Source: Pempheris klunzingeri (lineage: Eukaryota; Chordata; Actinopteri; Acropomatiformes; Pempheridae). Taken from it: a stretch of DNA of 64,000 bases. Below are positions 12,401 through 25,300 of this stretch, in pieces; the first letter of the stretch is position 1; each line of letters begins with the position of its first letter. Location: contig NC_092028.1 of assembly GCF_042242105.1 (NCBI RefSeq), positions 10,587,338 through 10,651,337 on the forward strand, given 5' to 3'. Below the pieces are notes generated by a model, which ran no database searches, had not been told where the DNA came from, and saw nothing but the letters and a program-made list of their open reading frames with translations. A program made the position numbers and the translations under genes.

Positions 12401-14244
12401 GCTGCTGCAGCCGCTGCTGTCCACAGGTCTAAACTTCATATTCCAATTCAGTCTTGCAGCTAATCAAAACACATTTGGCATCATCTGGAACAAACTATTG
12501 ATTTTAAATGATTTTTATATTGTTTCCTCTTGTCAATTTGTAGTGAACCTCAGTTCTTATTGAGCATATGAGTATTTATTAAAAGGATGCAATTGCACCA
12601 GCTCAGAAAAAACGATTTTTCTGAGGATTCGACTTGCTGAGGTTTTGTGACCGCCATTCATTACCATTTTGTGGAACTGCAATGTAATTCAATCCCTTTT
12701 GGCAGGACATTATCTACCTTACAAGAATTTTGTGAAATTATTCAGGATATTTATGTATAAATATGGTAAAATAAATATGGTAAAATTTAATAGTTTTTAA
12801 GGTTGTGAATAATGGACTAAATCATCTCCCTACCTTTGTCATCTAAAGAAAACCAATGAATGTGATGCTTTTTGTGCTGTAAGCCTGCTGTCTTTTTTCC
12901 GGTATTTTCCCAACTACCCCTTCCCTGTTATTTGCTTTTTTTGTGTCTGTTTGTTTCTTTTGCTCGTATTTGCTTGTGCTTATATATTTGAGAAAACTAT
13001 ATGAAAGAGTAATGACATATTTTTTAAATACGCTTAATAAAAACTATTAGTATCAAAAAAAACAAAAATGTAATAGTAAAAGTTGATAAATATGTGAACA
13101 TGCAGCAGGCTACCATGTTTTTCATAAAGGTAATAAAAGGTATGTAGTAGTTTTCTGTTATCTGTCTGTTAGTTAGTGAACCAAAGAGCCTGTAGCTCTA
13201 TAAGCGCAGTGCGTAGGAAAATGCTAAGAGAACAGAAGGCAGGGGCAGACAGTAAGTGCATTTATAAAATGATTATTAAATGCCTCATGAATTCCAAAAT
13301 TTAAAAGAAATTGGTTAGGAATAGACTTAATATGACAAGCTGAATGTGATCCATACACGATGGCAGAAAGCCCAAGTCTTAACGGTCTGTAGATCTTGTA
13401 CTGGATGCAATTTAAGGTAAGTCCTTAGACAAATCTTGCTGCTTTCCCCAATTACAAAATAGTATGAAGTGGCTGTCCTTAATAAATTAATCGAATTATG
13501 GGGATCATAAAATTCCAGCTGGCCTTCAGCCAAAGTTGTGTATGACTATAGACAAGAATGAGGGTAAAATTGATAAAAATGCTAAATCAAAAGAGCTTTG
13601 GGCATTTTAAGACTTCCAGTACTTATTCAGATGTAGCTCAGCTTGTAGAAATGTGTCATCCACTTCAAACTGCACTTCAATCTATTCTCGCTCGCAAGAT
13701 AATGCAGCACCTCCTAGGCATAAGGTTCACAACTATCAGCTGCACTTATGCATGATGAGGCTTTTTGAATTGCAACGGACAGTCAGAGGTTTAACTATGC
13801 TGGAAGTTGAGGGGGCAACACTGGGTGTCCCAGCTTACAAATGACACGTTTGATGTTAAACATTGCCCCACAATAACCACAATGCAGACCTGCTACCCAA
13901 GCTCCCAGCAGCGGTCCCTGGCAGTGTCCAGGCCACGGGGCTGCCCAGTGAGCCCACATCCCGTCCAAGGATGCTCCCACAGGACACATTACATTGTGAG
14001 GGGACGAGTAAGGCATCGCCAGAACCCCAGACTCGCTTGGCTAATTTACTGGGCAGACACAGTCACAATGTGAAGCATTTGCTCATCGTTTCCTGAGATG
14101 TGGCAGCTGTTGAACGGGTAAAACTGCCTGCAGCTGTTTGATGATGTGCTGGTCCTGCAGCTGAGGAAGTCACACATGAGGATAATGCATGATCAACTGC
14201 TCAACCGCACACTTCCATCAAGCCAGGGGTCATTTCAGAGTGAA

Positions 14245-14760
14245 AACAGTTTTGTCTAGTCTCAGGTGGTGTGTGTATGGGTCCTTGCACTTGCTACACA
14301 GTGAGGACCAGAACACACATTATACTAGCAAAGTGAGGACATTTTTGGGAAGTGAGGACATTTTGGCCAGTCTTAGTTTAGTCTTGGTTCTGAGGTTAAG
14401 GTTAGAATTAGTTTTAGGTTACGGTTAGGGTAAGGGGCTGGGGAATGCATTATGCCAATGAGTGTAAGTGAATGAGATAGAAGTGTGTGTGTGTGTGTGT
14501 TCTTGTATTACAAACTGGCAGAGCACCCACAGCATGGGGCCCACAGTGTTTTGTGGGCAGTGATTTGCTGGATCCCACTGGGGGAACAACGTTTTTCGGA
14601 ACTATGTTGTCGTCATTGACAAAACTACAAGTTTCGAAATATTTGTTTGGTGATGGTTAAGGTAGGGTCAGGGACGGGGATAGGTTAGTGTTTTTTAGTT
14701 ACGGTATTCGTTGTGTCGATGGGAAGTCCCCACAACGATAGCGGCACATGGTTGTGTGTG
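14245..14760 (+). repeat. Two adjacent fish interspersed repeat units (GTGAGGACATTTT and GGGAAGTCCCCACAA types)
   Basis: The first unit (about 14,245-14,515) has the doubled phrase agtgaggacattttt / agtgaggacattttgg, a run of GGTTAGG/GGTTAAGG-like steps, and the tail gcattatgccaatgagtg before a short GT tract. The second (about 14,515-14,760) has gggcccacagtgttttgtg, a similar GGTTAAGG/GGGTCAGGG run and aagtccccacaacgatag, also before a GT tract. Both look like known high-copy non-autonomous repeats of percomorph fish. Clean ends or duplications are not obvious, so the class (DNA transposon or satellite-derived) is uncertain. Confidence 0.6.
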
Positions 14761-15469
14761 TGTGTCCAGGTTGGCATGCATGTTTGTTGCTAAACATTTT
14801 CCATCTACCATCAGCTGTTTATTTTTGCATATCAAGTCTCCTATAGACACAAAGACACTTAAACACTTCAGATTGACAAATGTGTTTTGACAGCACTCAG
14901 GGAGATAAGCACTTGGTCTCCAGGATCTCTCCCAGGGACACGTTTCTATTTACACCTACTCCGCCTCGCAGAGGAGACGCTTAATCTTCTCCATGATTTG
15001 TGGCTTCAGCTCCGAAATCCCTCTCTCCGCTCTGTTCTTTTCCTCATCCATCCTTACTTTTCTTTCTGTTCTGCTTTCTGTACTCACTTCCCCATCGCCT
15101 CATTTTATCTACTTGCCTTCTCTCTCCCTATCTGCCTTGCATCAGCGTTAGTGCTTCAGTCCGTGTGTCATTGTGAAAGACCTTTACAGGTGTGTTTATA
15201 TGCATGGAGTTATGCAGCAGACTACATTGTCTGGTGAAAGGTAAAGCTAGGGACTAGGAAGAGTACGGCGCATTGAGTGACCCTCATGCCAATAACAGCG
15301 CTGTAATCACTTTAAATGTGTTTTATTGTCAGCTTTTCACAGATTAGAGCCACAATAATCTGTCCTCCTCTATCCATCTCATTCCAAGCTGTTATTTTTG
15401 GCACCAGGATTCTGCCTTTTTGGATTAGTAGGTGTGCAAGTGTTTTTTTCTTTGTGAGACTGAGTGTGT

Positions 15470-15471
<2 letters not shown>

Positions 15472-15548
<77 letters not shown>
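15472..15548. repeat. (GT)n microsatellite
   Basis: A perfect GT run of about 38 units. Long frames reading poly-Cys-Val or poly-His-Thr here are artefacts. Confidence 0.95.
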
Positions 15549-15549
<1 letters not shown>

Positions 15550-16191
15550 AAGTGAGAAACAACGAGGCTGTATAGGAAGGTATCTGCACCGCTCCATTGT
15601 GGTGGGAAATAATCTCGGGTGGCTGTTGTGCTGGATCGGTTGCTTTAAAAGAAGATACTGAAATACAGTACGGCTGCATGCTCGAAATCTGCCCCTTCTA
15701 GTGGAAATCAACATTTCATGGGTACGCCTGGATACATCAAAACCCTGAAATATGCTTAAGCAAGAACATGGCCTAATCCGCTACTGTACTTTGTCCACCG
15801 TGTCTGCCGGTACAATACACACATCACTAACCCTGCAAAAGGAAGAGGACAAGGAGGACATTTATTGCACTTTCTCCACTTGCAGTAAAAATGTTGCAGA
15901 TCTAATAATACTGATAACTGTCTACAGTTGAATACATTCCTAGGCTATATTCTGTCATTTCTTAGCGTCAGAGTCCACATCTAATAGCAAAAGCTTTATG
16001 TAACATCACCCACTCGTATTTTTTTTTTTTTACAGACTGACTGACTGGTTCATACCACCTTGACAAATACGCTGTAGGAAAGCCATCTCCTCCCTCACCC
16101 CTTAGGCTGAATATTGACTGATGACTTTCATTTTCAGCTATCAATTCTGTTTCTAATTTTACACTTTTTAATTCATTCCAGGTATTCTTAC

Positions 16192-16734
16192 ACGAGACTC
16201 GCTATGATTAGAAGCTGCCGGAGGATGGAGGTTGTGATACTGCCATTTTCACTGGTTTTCAGTAGGAGCCCATAACCCACAAACAAGAGGAGGCTGCGCA
16301 TATCTCCAGCCTTTTTTCGGGTGTTGTTTTTTTTCTTTTTTTTTTGCACTATCATCACAATTTTCCTGCATACGTAAGGCTGTCACGGCTGTCTCTCTCG
16401 CGGTTTTCCCAGGCCGGCGTGCCGAGCGCCTCTCCGCTGCGGGATGATGATGAGACTCCCCACAGGGATAATGACATCTACGAGCGTCTCTCCAACGGAT
16501 GTCCCCCGGATTTAATCCCATCCAACGCTCAAGCCTGAGAGAGACGCACACCCTGGAGAAGAACAGCAGCGCTACATACAGACGCGGACAGACGGGCAGG
16601 CAGGTTTGCCACTTAGACAGGCAGCAGCGACTGAGATACACAAAGAGACAGTTAGTCAGACTGGCCAGCTCACCGGCAGACATCCAGCACGAATAGAAGC
16701 AGACAGGAACAAACACACTGCCACAGGTGCTCAC
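16192..16734 (-). promoter_or_regulatory. GC/CpG-rich block, candidate grin2b promoter or 5'UTR exon
   Basis: The stretch is richer in G, C and CpG than the AT-rich DNA around it, notably about 16,380-16,600 with gccggcgtgccgagcgcc. On the minus strand it ends at a plausible donor, CTCGT|GTAAGA (intron starting at 16,191). That would splice to the grin2b acceptor at 5700-5699 across a 10.5-kb intron. The minus frame over 16,249-16,734 has no recognisable domain and would be a leader ORF at most. The assignment rests on composition, strand and splice-site position only; an unrelated regulatory island is also possible. Confidence 0.3.
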
Positions 16735-18601
16735 CTAAGCACTGTGGGTGGCACAACAGTAAAACTGGTTCACAAGTCTGAGACAACTTTTCTGATCCAA
16801 GAACAGTATAAAAGGATGTCTACTGGACATGGTCTACCGGACAGTATGTTCTATTTGAGCTGATAATTTACCATCCCCTGGACAAAAGCAGCTTTTTAAA
16901 GCAGCTGTTACCAATGAAGGACTTGTTCTTCTCTTGCTCCCGTCCACAACAAGGTCAGCGCAAGTGGTTAGCTACACAATGACAGTCTTGCAGCTGGTAG
17001 AGATTCTCAAGGACACCTCTACAGGTCAGACACTCAGCAGGACACTGCTTTCAGGACGCACATCACAGTTCCCACTGTGCCAGCCTGCTGCGTCGTCACA
17101 TCACTTTAAGACGCTCGTCAGCGGTGAAATATAGTTGGGTACACATCAGTACAGACCAGACAAACTAATGGTGAGGTGTCAAAACAGGCAGACACGGTCT
17201 GAAACACCAGCAGCGAGAGGCCATGGTAAATGTCTAACTATGCCTGAAAGATACACTGGGATTTTTTTATTGGAATAAAAAGTAGTTTTATCTGTTTAAT
17301 ATTGATCTGTTGTCTGAAATTGAATAATATGCTATTGCTATTGCAATTACCACCTAAATAAACATGCAATCATATAGATAGCAAATAAAATAATCTAAAC
17401 ATTTGCAGCTGAAATGCTGACAAATAAATACAACCCCACACTTGAACCAACTTTTCAAACAGTTCAGTGATGCACCAACTGCAAACAGTTTACTTATAAA
17501 TATTCATGGATGCAAATATATCCAAATGGTGGCACTGACTGTGGGGAGCATGTGTAAGAGATGATCTGACTCCAGCTCAGGTCAGGAGACCTCCAGAGCC
17601 TCTCTGCTCCTGTCACCATGACTACCCGGAGGACTCCATTTGCAGCGCCACAGTCAGCAGTGGGAATTGCTCCAGTACCTTCAATTAGCAACCCATTATC
17701 ATTCATGAGTTTGTTTGTGCAAAGCTGTAAGATTGAATTCCAGTTAGTCCTTCCTCCTTGCTCTCGCCTGCTGATATAATGTAAAGGGAAGCAGAGGCGG
17801 CAGCGCTACAGCGGCAGCCTGGCGCACCATTCCAGATCCGCTGCCACGCTCCATTGGGCTAATTTGAGCTCCGCTGAGGTCTGGCTCATCCCTGTATCTC
17901 CCTAGGACGGTGTCAGTTGTACTTGCATGACATGCAAAGGTCATAAATTAGCAATAGGGCCCCTTGAAGGAGACACGCTGTTAAGCTTCAACCTGGTAGT
18001 ACTCCTAAGAGGAGCTTTTAAGACTCACTGTTTTGCATATAAATATATTCATAGATTTAGGTTTTATTTATTTCATTTGACAGTATAGTGCTGACATTGT
18101 CGCTGCCCTTTGACAGTAAGGAGCAGAAATACAGAGCCGCTCTTCTTGCAGTCTCCGTCTTCACGAACGTCATAAAAACAGGAGCCACTTTCATTGTTTA
18201 TCTCAGATGCATTCGGCGCTCATCTAATATGACCGGTAGACAAAAGCTTTCTCTTGTTACCATAATATTACTGACTTCTCTCTCTTCTCTGCTTTGAAAG
18301 GATCATCCAAGCCAACAGCAACACGCTTCACTTGTTGTGACATAATTAACGGAGTGGTGGTGTGGGGTAAGCAGGGCCCACTGGCCTGCTAACTTGAGCG
18401 GCGTGTTTCTGTCCTCCTGGCTGTTTTGTGTGATATAATGGTGTTGACCCCAGTGGCGGCAGACCCTCCATATTGAGTTATTAAATTTATGCAACCGCTA
18501 AGCTCCTCAACTATTTCACAATAATGTCAACCTTCAGTAACTGTGCGTGGCCAAGGCCTGCTGTGGACATTCTCAATTTCTGGTGGAAAATTGAGCAGCG
18601 A

Positions 18602-18637
<36 letters not shown>

Positions 18638-20102
18638 TCAGAGGGGGAGAAGAAGTGAGCCCTGTATATTTTATTCAGTGAGAGCAGAGTACAATTCATA
18701 ATCAGGGCCGACTGATTCACAGTTTTAATTAAAAAGTAGCCTTATAGCGCCGGTGGTAACATCTTGATTTATGAAGACCCGACCACAGGCTCCCATCCAC
18801 CAGAGAGAGTGAGTCCACCGTAGAGGAGGAGGGGTGGGGAGAGGAGCGGTGGGGTGGGGGGGGTGCGCCAACGCTCATGAGGAGGGGAACTGGCTCGTTT
18901 CTCACAGCAAGGTGGTTGCAACTGTGGGCATGTAGCTCAGCGCGAGTGTGTCGGAGCATGCATGCATGACAGGCACATGTGCAGGTCTGTCTACGCTCAA
19001 GCCTGACCGACATATAGACATGGCCGATATTACAGGCTGATTTCAGCATCAGTGTGTATGTTTTATATAATAAGTCAGTAGATAGAAAAATGCCAATGAT
19101 ATGTTTGAGGTCATTTAGATGCACACTTAATAAAGATGTAATACATATAAATTGAATTAAATTTGGTTATGTCAAAAAACACAAACATGCAGATATATTT
19201 TGAACTGAATTAGATTTTTTAAACTACACTGCACATAATTATGGACCTCGCTTATATGCAGCCTTCATTATACCCTGTGACAACAGTGGAAAGTGAGCAA
19301 AAGCATCTTTCATGTGCACCTTTCAAAGAGGGGAAGGGCCTCTGATGTGGTTTTAGATAAGTCTGTCAAGCTATTTATTTAGTGAGCAGCAATAGTTTTA
19401 TCTATAATGCAATGAAATTTCAAAATTGCAGATAAAAAACACACACCAGACTTTTTGAGGGCTAAGCTCCACTATGCCTCTCACTACATTTCAAATATCG
19501 AATATCAGTATCAGCCTCAAAAATCCAGCATCGACCCAGCTACACGTCATGATGCGTGCCTTAGACCTGGTACACTAAAACTCAAAAAAGATTAGAGGAT
19601 ATCAGTGGAAAAAAATAAGATAAATAGGTGGTGGTACAGATATTGGCTCTAGAATTAAAAGCCTTTTGGAAAATGGCCAGCGCTGCAAATTTAACCATGG
19701 CTGATGGAATTTGCTTTGGTCTGACAGTAATGTTAAGTTTATGTCAGCCCCTCCATTTAAATCACCACCATAACAGAATCCCTTGATACAGAGAGATTTT
19801 AATTAAAAAACTGTGAGAGAGAAGAGAGATAAATGCGAGAGAGAAAGCAAGACAGAAAGAGGGAGAGAGAGAGAGAGAGAGAGGAGGACAGAGAGAGATG
19901 AGAGAGATGATGCGGAGAGTAAAGTAAGGGAGAACAGGGAGTAGAAACAGGAAGGACAGAAAAAGGGAAAGACAGTGATTACAAGAGTGAGATAAGTGGA
20001 ATGTAAGAGCTCACTGCACTGAAGTGAAAACAGAAAAGCACACTGTGTCTGTACTTTGCTCATGCCTGCGTTTATTTTCAATGGCTCACTGCAGGACTTT
20101 AC

Positions 20103-20104
<2 letters not shown>

Positions 20105-20150
<46 letters not shown>
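20105..20150. repeat. (GT)n microsatellite
   Basis: A perfect GT run of about 23 units, followed by a degraded cgtgcatgtg edge. Confidence 0.95.
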
Positions 20151-20154
<4 letters not shown>

Positions 20155-20912
20155 CATGTGTTTTATGTGTTTTTGCTTCCTTCTGTGCTCTGCCGTTCTT
20201 CGTCACTCTCGATGATTGATTTTTTAAGGTCTGGCTCACTCGCAATCACGACAGAAACCGCGGTGAAAGTACATACAGTACGTGCTCACACGCCAACACA
20301 CAAAAGCGCTCACACACACACACATGTGCGGACATGCGCGCTGACCCACCGCGTACTCTTGCACGCATACGCGCAAGGGCAGAGGAGAAGGCTGCATCAA
20401 TTTGAATGATGCATACACATACTATTAAATAATCCATTTATGTATAAGGCTCACAAGGCCTCAGTGTGGAGTAATGAACACGCAGACAGTGTCTCTCAAC
20501 CATAACCATTCAAGCATATCCATACAGCCTCAATTACACAACTGATAGATCACAAAAGAAACATTCAAGTAAGTGCCTATAATGTCTGTATATAATTGAG
20601 TCTATATATAATGAAATAAATAAAGAAATAACAAATCTGAGTTTAAAAATGGCTCCTTCCTCTGTCAGCAGACTGTAAGATTATATGAATCAAAAAAAGT
20701 TCCCAGATGGTCGTTGTTTATCTACAGCCCAACGTCAGCAATGTGTAGTTAGCACGTAATGCACGCTTGTACGTGTGAAAACACACATACGGAAGTTGGT
20801 TCATGACAAAAGTGCTGAGGAGAAAGTCACCTTAAAGTCTTCGCTTCTCTCTACGCACACATGCACACGCTGCCAGTCACATGTTGTCTGCCTCTTCTCT
20901 CGCTTTATCTCC

Positions 20913-21087
<175 letters not shown>

Positions 21088-22274
21088 CGTCTGCACAGTG
21101 CAACCAAGGAGACGGTATCTTATGTCACCCTGAGGGTTTCTCTACTTCATAATAGATATCAGACACTTGGGCAGCAGTTACAGATAATGTCAGAGGGCAA
21201 TTTTTCTGTGACAGATAATATAATTCCAGTGGACTTAAAATGAAATATACTATTATCCTGGTGTCAAAACAGAGCTCACTCTTCACCAGGAGAAAAGTGC
21301 CATATTCACATATTTGAACATTGGCCCGGATATGAGACTTTACAGCTGCTTTTTATTTGCAGCAATGTCTTTTATGCATATGTGATGAATTCACAAGTTC
21401 ATGCAAGAAGAAGTACTCTTCCACTAGTTAAACTTGGATGGTTATATACAGTAAGAATGCTGAGGCTACAGCTTCAGTCTCTTTTGCATGTTTTTCAGCA
21501 TGTTAAAGGAATATATATGTGCTGCCTCAAGTACCTGCCTCTTGTACCTAGTAGGATGGGACCTGTCAATCATCACCACGCCTCCATATTTGTAACCGCT
21601 ATCAAACTTATGATCGGAACAGCGCCACATAACGCTCGCTGTAGAGCTTGGATAAAGCATCAGAAGGATTTATAGTTATAATTATGTATGAGGGCCTTAC
21701 AAGCCAAAACAGCTCAGTTCAGAGAATTAATATGGACTGTAGAGGTTCTATAGACCTACTATCCTGGGACATTTTAAGGCTGATTGCCTCTTTACCCTCC
21801 ACTGACTCTTATTATACTGTTAACTATATGTTTAATGGAGCATCTCGGTGACCTAGTGGGCTGATGTGCACATCATGTATTTGCAACATTTTCCTGGTCT
21901 CTCTGATTTGTTTTATCTCTGTACAATAAGGAAATTAAATGTGTGTTTTTTTGCATGATTTCAATTTTAAAAAAGCCTTAAAGCATTTCCTAGTTTAGTC
22001 AAATCAACGCGGTTTCAAGACTTTGGCAAAGTCTTACTGATCATCATCAAGTATTCAGTAAGAGAATTTACTCAAATCCAGTCTCTCTCTCTCCCTCTCT
22101 CTCTCTCACTCACACACACACACTCTTAATTAAAGTGTCATCAAGGTCTGGCTGTGTGAGCATGTTCTAATTGTCTTATCTTTCGAGGTGACATATTCTT
22201 GGGCCGAAGCTTAATTTAACACCCAGTGCTCTTCTGGTTATTTAGTTATTTACACCCTGTCCCATCATCGATGT

Positions 22275-22310
<36 letters not shown>

Positions 22311-25300
22311 ATGTGGACTCAGCCCTCCAAAAGTATTCTTGTACCCCAGCCATCCACCCTCTCATCACGCCCATGTCATTGCTCTCTCTGTACGTTCTCA
22401 TCTTTCCCTTATTGCCCCATCACCCACTAACACCCTACCTCCGCTCATGGTAAATTAATTGGCAAGCTGTTGTCATGCGATACCAACTGAATGAGAAACA
22501 AGCTCGAGCTGATCTCCTTGTTATTCTGTTTGTGTACACTACCGTAAAGAACACACTTCTGACAGTGCAGCAGAGACAAGAGTCCAAGGAGTTCGGCATC
22601 TTTACAGGTTGGAAAAAACGAAGAAACTGCTGGTTGCGGTTAGCTGGGTGGCTTTCCTCTGCTGCACCACGCACAGAAAACGGTGACACAAGTCAGCGAC
22701 GTGTCTTTTTATGACAGGAGACCAGATGTGACACGTCAAGCAACCAAACATGTTTTGTCACCCAAAATTGAACAATCCTGTATCAACATCTGGAACAAAT
22801 GTGTCATATCAGCGTGACCTGCAGCTGTGCCGCCACTACTTGATACAATCAAATCACAGAATCCCGCCAGCAATGACTGGAAAAAAAAACTGCATTTTCC
22901 ACCGTTACACAAGTGACTTGATCCATGATTAATCCATAAGTATGAAATCTCTTGTGCAGAGAAATGTTTGTCAGGAGTCTTCGCAATTGAACAGCCGGAA
23001 CACTTACAGCGTTTTCAATACTTCTGAAACTCTCGTTGTGGCTCTCAGAAATCAATATGAGATGCAAAAGGGAACAATCGACTGAATACACAGAAGAGGT
23101 TAAACGGCTGCATGAGGGCTGCATCGTCTTCAGGTGCATCGAGTTTAATCAGTCAGACTTTGACAAAGCTATTATGTTTGTATCCCTTACAATAGCTCAC
23201 ATCACACGCTCCTCTCTCTTCCTTTTGTCTGTCTGCCTAGTTGAAAGTATTACAGCATCTCCCTGTTCTATACGGAACAGACTGGCGCATACAACCGATT
23301 CTCCTTTTCCCTTCTCCATCCCCCTCTTTTTCACTCTCCCTCTGCAGTCTGGTTGTCACATATCACAGATTTTGACAGTACGTGGATGAGGTCCCTCAGA
23401 GAGGCATTAGCTCCCTATTGGGAGTTCTTCTGCTAAACTCCTGGGGGGCATTTTCTCCTTAACACAACCCAATCAATAACTTTTACTATCACCTACTGGC
23501 AAACAGAGTCCCAGCAAAAGGCTACAGGACGCTTTGGGACTGACTGAGGCTGAGCTCCTGCGAGGCGGCAGGCAGGGCAGAGCAGGCTCAGGAGTTTGCT
23601 TTGCTCTGCTGAAACGAGTTGAGCGTTAGCTGTGACATTTCAACAGCAGCAGGGCCGGGGGAACGCTGCCTCGAGTCCAGGTGATCTCCCTATCTGCTCT
23701 CAGAAGAGAGCACACTCAGGCATGGTCGAGGGTCACTGCCCATGCTTGACCATTTCATCTTATTAAAAAAAACAGGCTTTTAGAGATTTTTTTTTGTCTG
23801 TGTGTGTGTGTGCGGCTCAGCTGATGATGCATTGCTATCCAACCTCATAGCAAGGGGCGTAGCTCACTCTTGGTAGGACCCTGTATCGGGGAAAGTAATC
23901 CCTTTTCATGTATAGACTGATTTATTGTCTGGCGCAGCTTTCATAATGGGAAAGAAAAACGTAGCTCGGTGGAGCGGAGATGAAGAAAAAGAAGTTTAAA
24001 TAGCTTTACTTAGTTGCAGGTTCTGCACAACAAGACATTAATCAAATTCTGTAACTATAGCATTAATCACATGCTATGACACAGGTGTTGTTATTCCAAA
24101 TTAAAGCTGCATCTGAGGACTTGCCCTTAAATCAATGATGACAAGTCACCAAGACACTAAGTCACTGAAAGTTGTACAGAGTTATGTAAAACTTAGATTC
24201 AGTCTGTGCTGCTACTGAATAACACAATGTTTTAACGCACATTCTTACAGGGGATCGAGGTTTTTCTGTTTTGTTGTGAGCCCCTGTTGTTGTATTGATT
24301 TCACCATCTCACTGTACAGTATACAAATAAAGAATATGTTTGGTTTATCATTCAGCTGCAATCATCCTTTCTCTGTACTGTACACGCACACACATGCGCC
24401 CGTCCGACACTCTGCATTGTTAGTCCTCTAGGCATGAGCACGAGTGTTTCCTGTCGATCGTGGCTGCGTAAAGATGCTGACCTGTGGCGCGCACACACAC
24501 ACACGCGCACACGCCGAAACAAATCATTCACCCGCTTCAACAACACAACCTCTAGGTGAGGCCGGAAAACAACAAGTCAGCTGCAGCCGAGCACAGAGCT
24601 GCTCTTCCAGACAGCTGCACACATACCTGCATCAGCTTTTAGTCAAGTGTTGTGCATAGCGTGTGTGTGTATATGCATGTATATATAGTCTATTCTACAC
24701 ACATCACAATTTTCCTGAGAAAAAAGGCGTCATGCTCAGATTGCTTGTTTTGTTAAAACAACAGTTTAAAGTCACTTTCAAAATGTTACACATGGGAAAG
24801 AAAACAAGCATCAAGGGCTCATATTTCAGAAATTGGACTCAGTACATTGGGAGTTCATTGGAAGCATATTGGAAGTACATCACAGCTGACAATTTTCCTT
24901 AGTAATGACTTTTAATCAACAATTAATCTAATCTAAGAAATGAATGTTGGATAAATTCCTGTCGATCAGCTAATTGACTTATCGCTTCAGCATTAGAGCT
25001 CTCCAACAACTGGAGCACAGACACCGACGCCACCTGAAGCCTCCTCACAGCAGCATCTGAGGCCGTGCCAGAAAATAACAGATGCCACCAAAGCAAATGT
25101 TGGAAGTGCAGCGCTCAGCTAATGATTGGATCTGCAGGCCGTTTTCCAGGTGACTTATGTTCCTGCTCTGCTGCAGGAGACAAGGGTGAGTGAAGCTGTA
25201 TTGATCTGCTGTTTTGCAACCCAATCGATGCCGCCACACAGATCTTAGCTGCGTTTTCAGGTCAGGCTAACAGCACGTGATCTTATGGCCTGAATTCAAT

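Larger units (their letters stand above)
5699..16191 (-). other. Non-coding DNA upstream of the grin2b coding exon (probable 5'UTR intron)
   Basis: The right side of the acceptor at 5699-5700 must be intronic for grin2b. About 10.5 kb follows with no recognisable protein exon on either strand. It contains CA tracts (6046-6089, about 7732-7753), a GGAA run (6261-6283), (GT)n near 10,250 and 10,725-10,749, purine-rich blocks near 7.3-7.6 kb, the SINE-like repeat at 9143-9475, the interspersed repeats at 14,245-14,760 and the (GT)n at 15,472-15,548. The rest shows nothing I can name. Confidence 0.55.

Noticed and set aside
13615-13700. tRNA-like stretch (tgtagctcagcttgtagaa)
   Set aside because: An A-box-like phrase is present, but no cloverleaf or B-box at the right distance could be formed by eye. 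At best it is a decayed tRNA-derived repeat.
16249-16734. 161-codon minus-strand frame
   Set aside because: No recognisable domain, odd composition and a poly-Lys run from a T tract. More likely leader or non-coding sequence in the GC-rich block.
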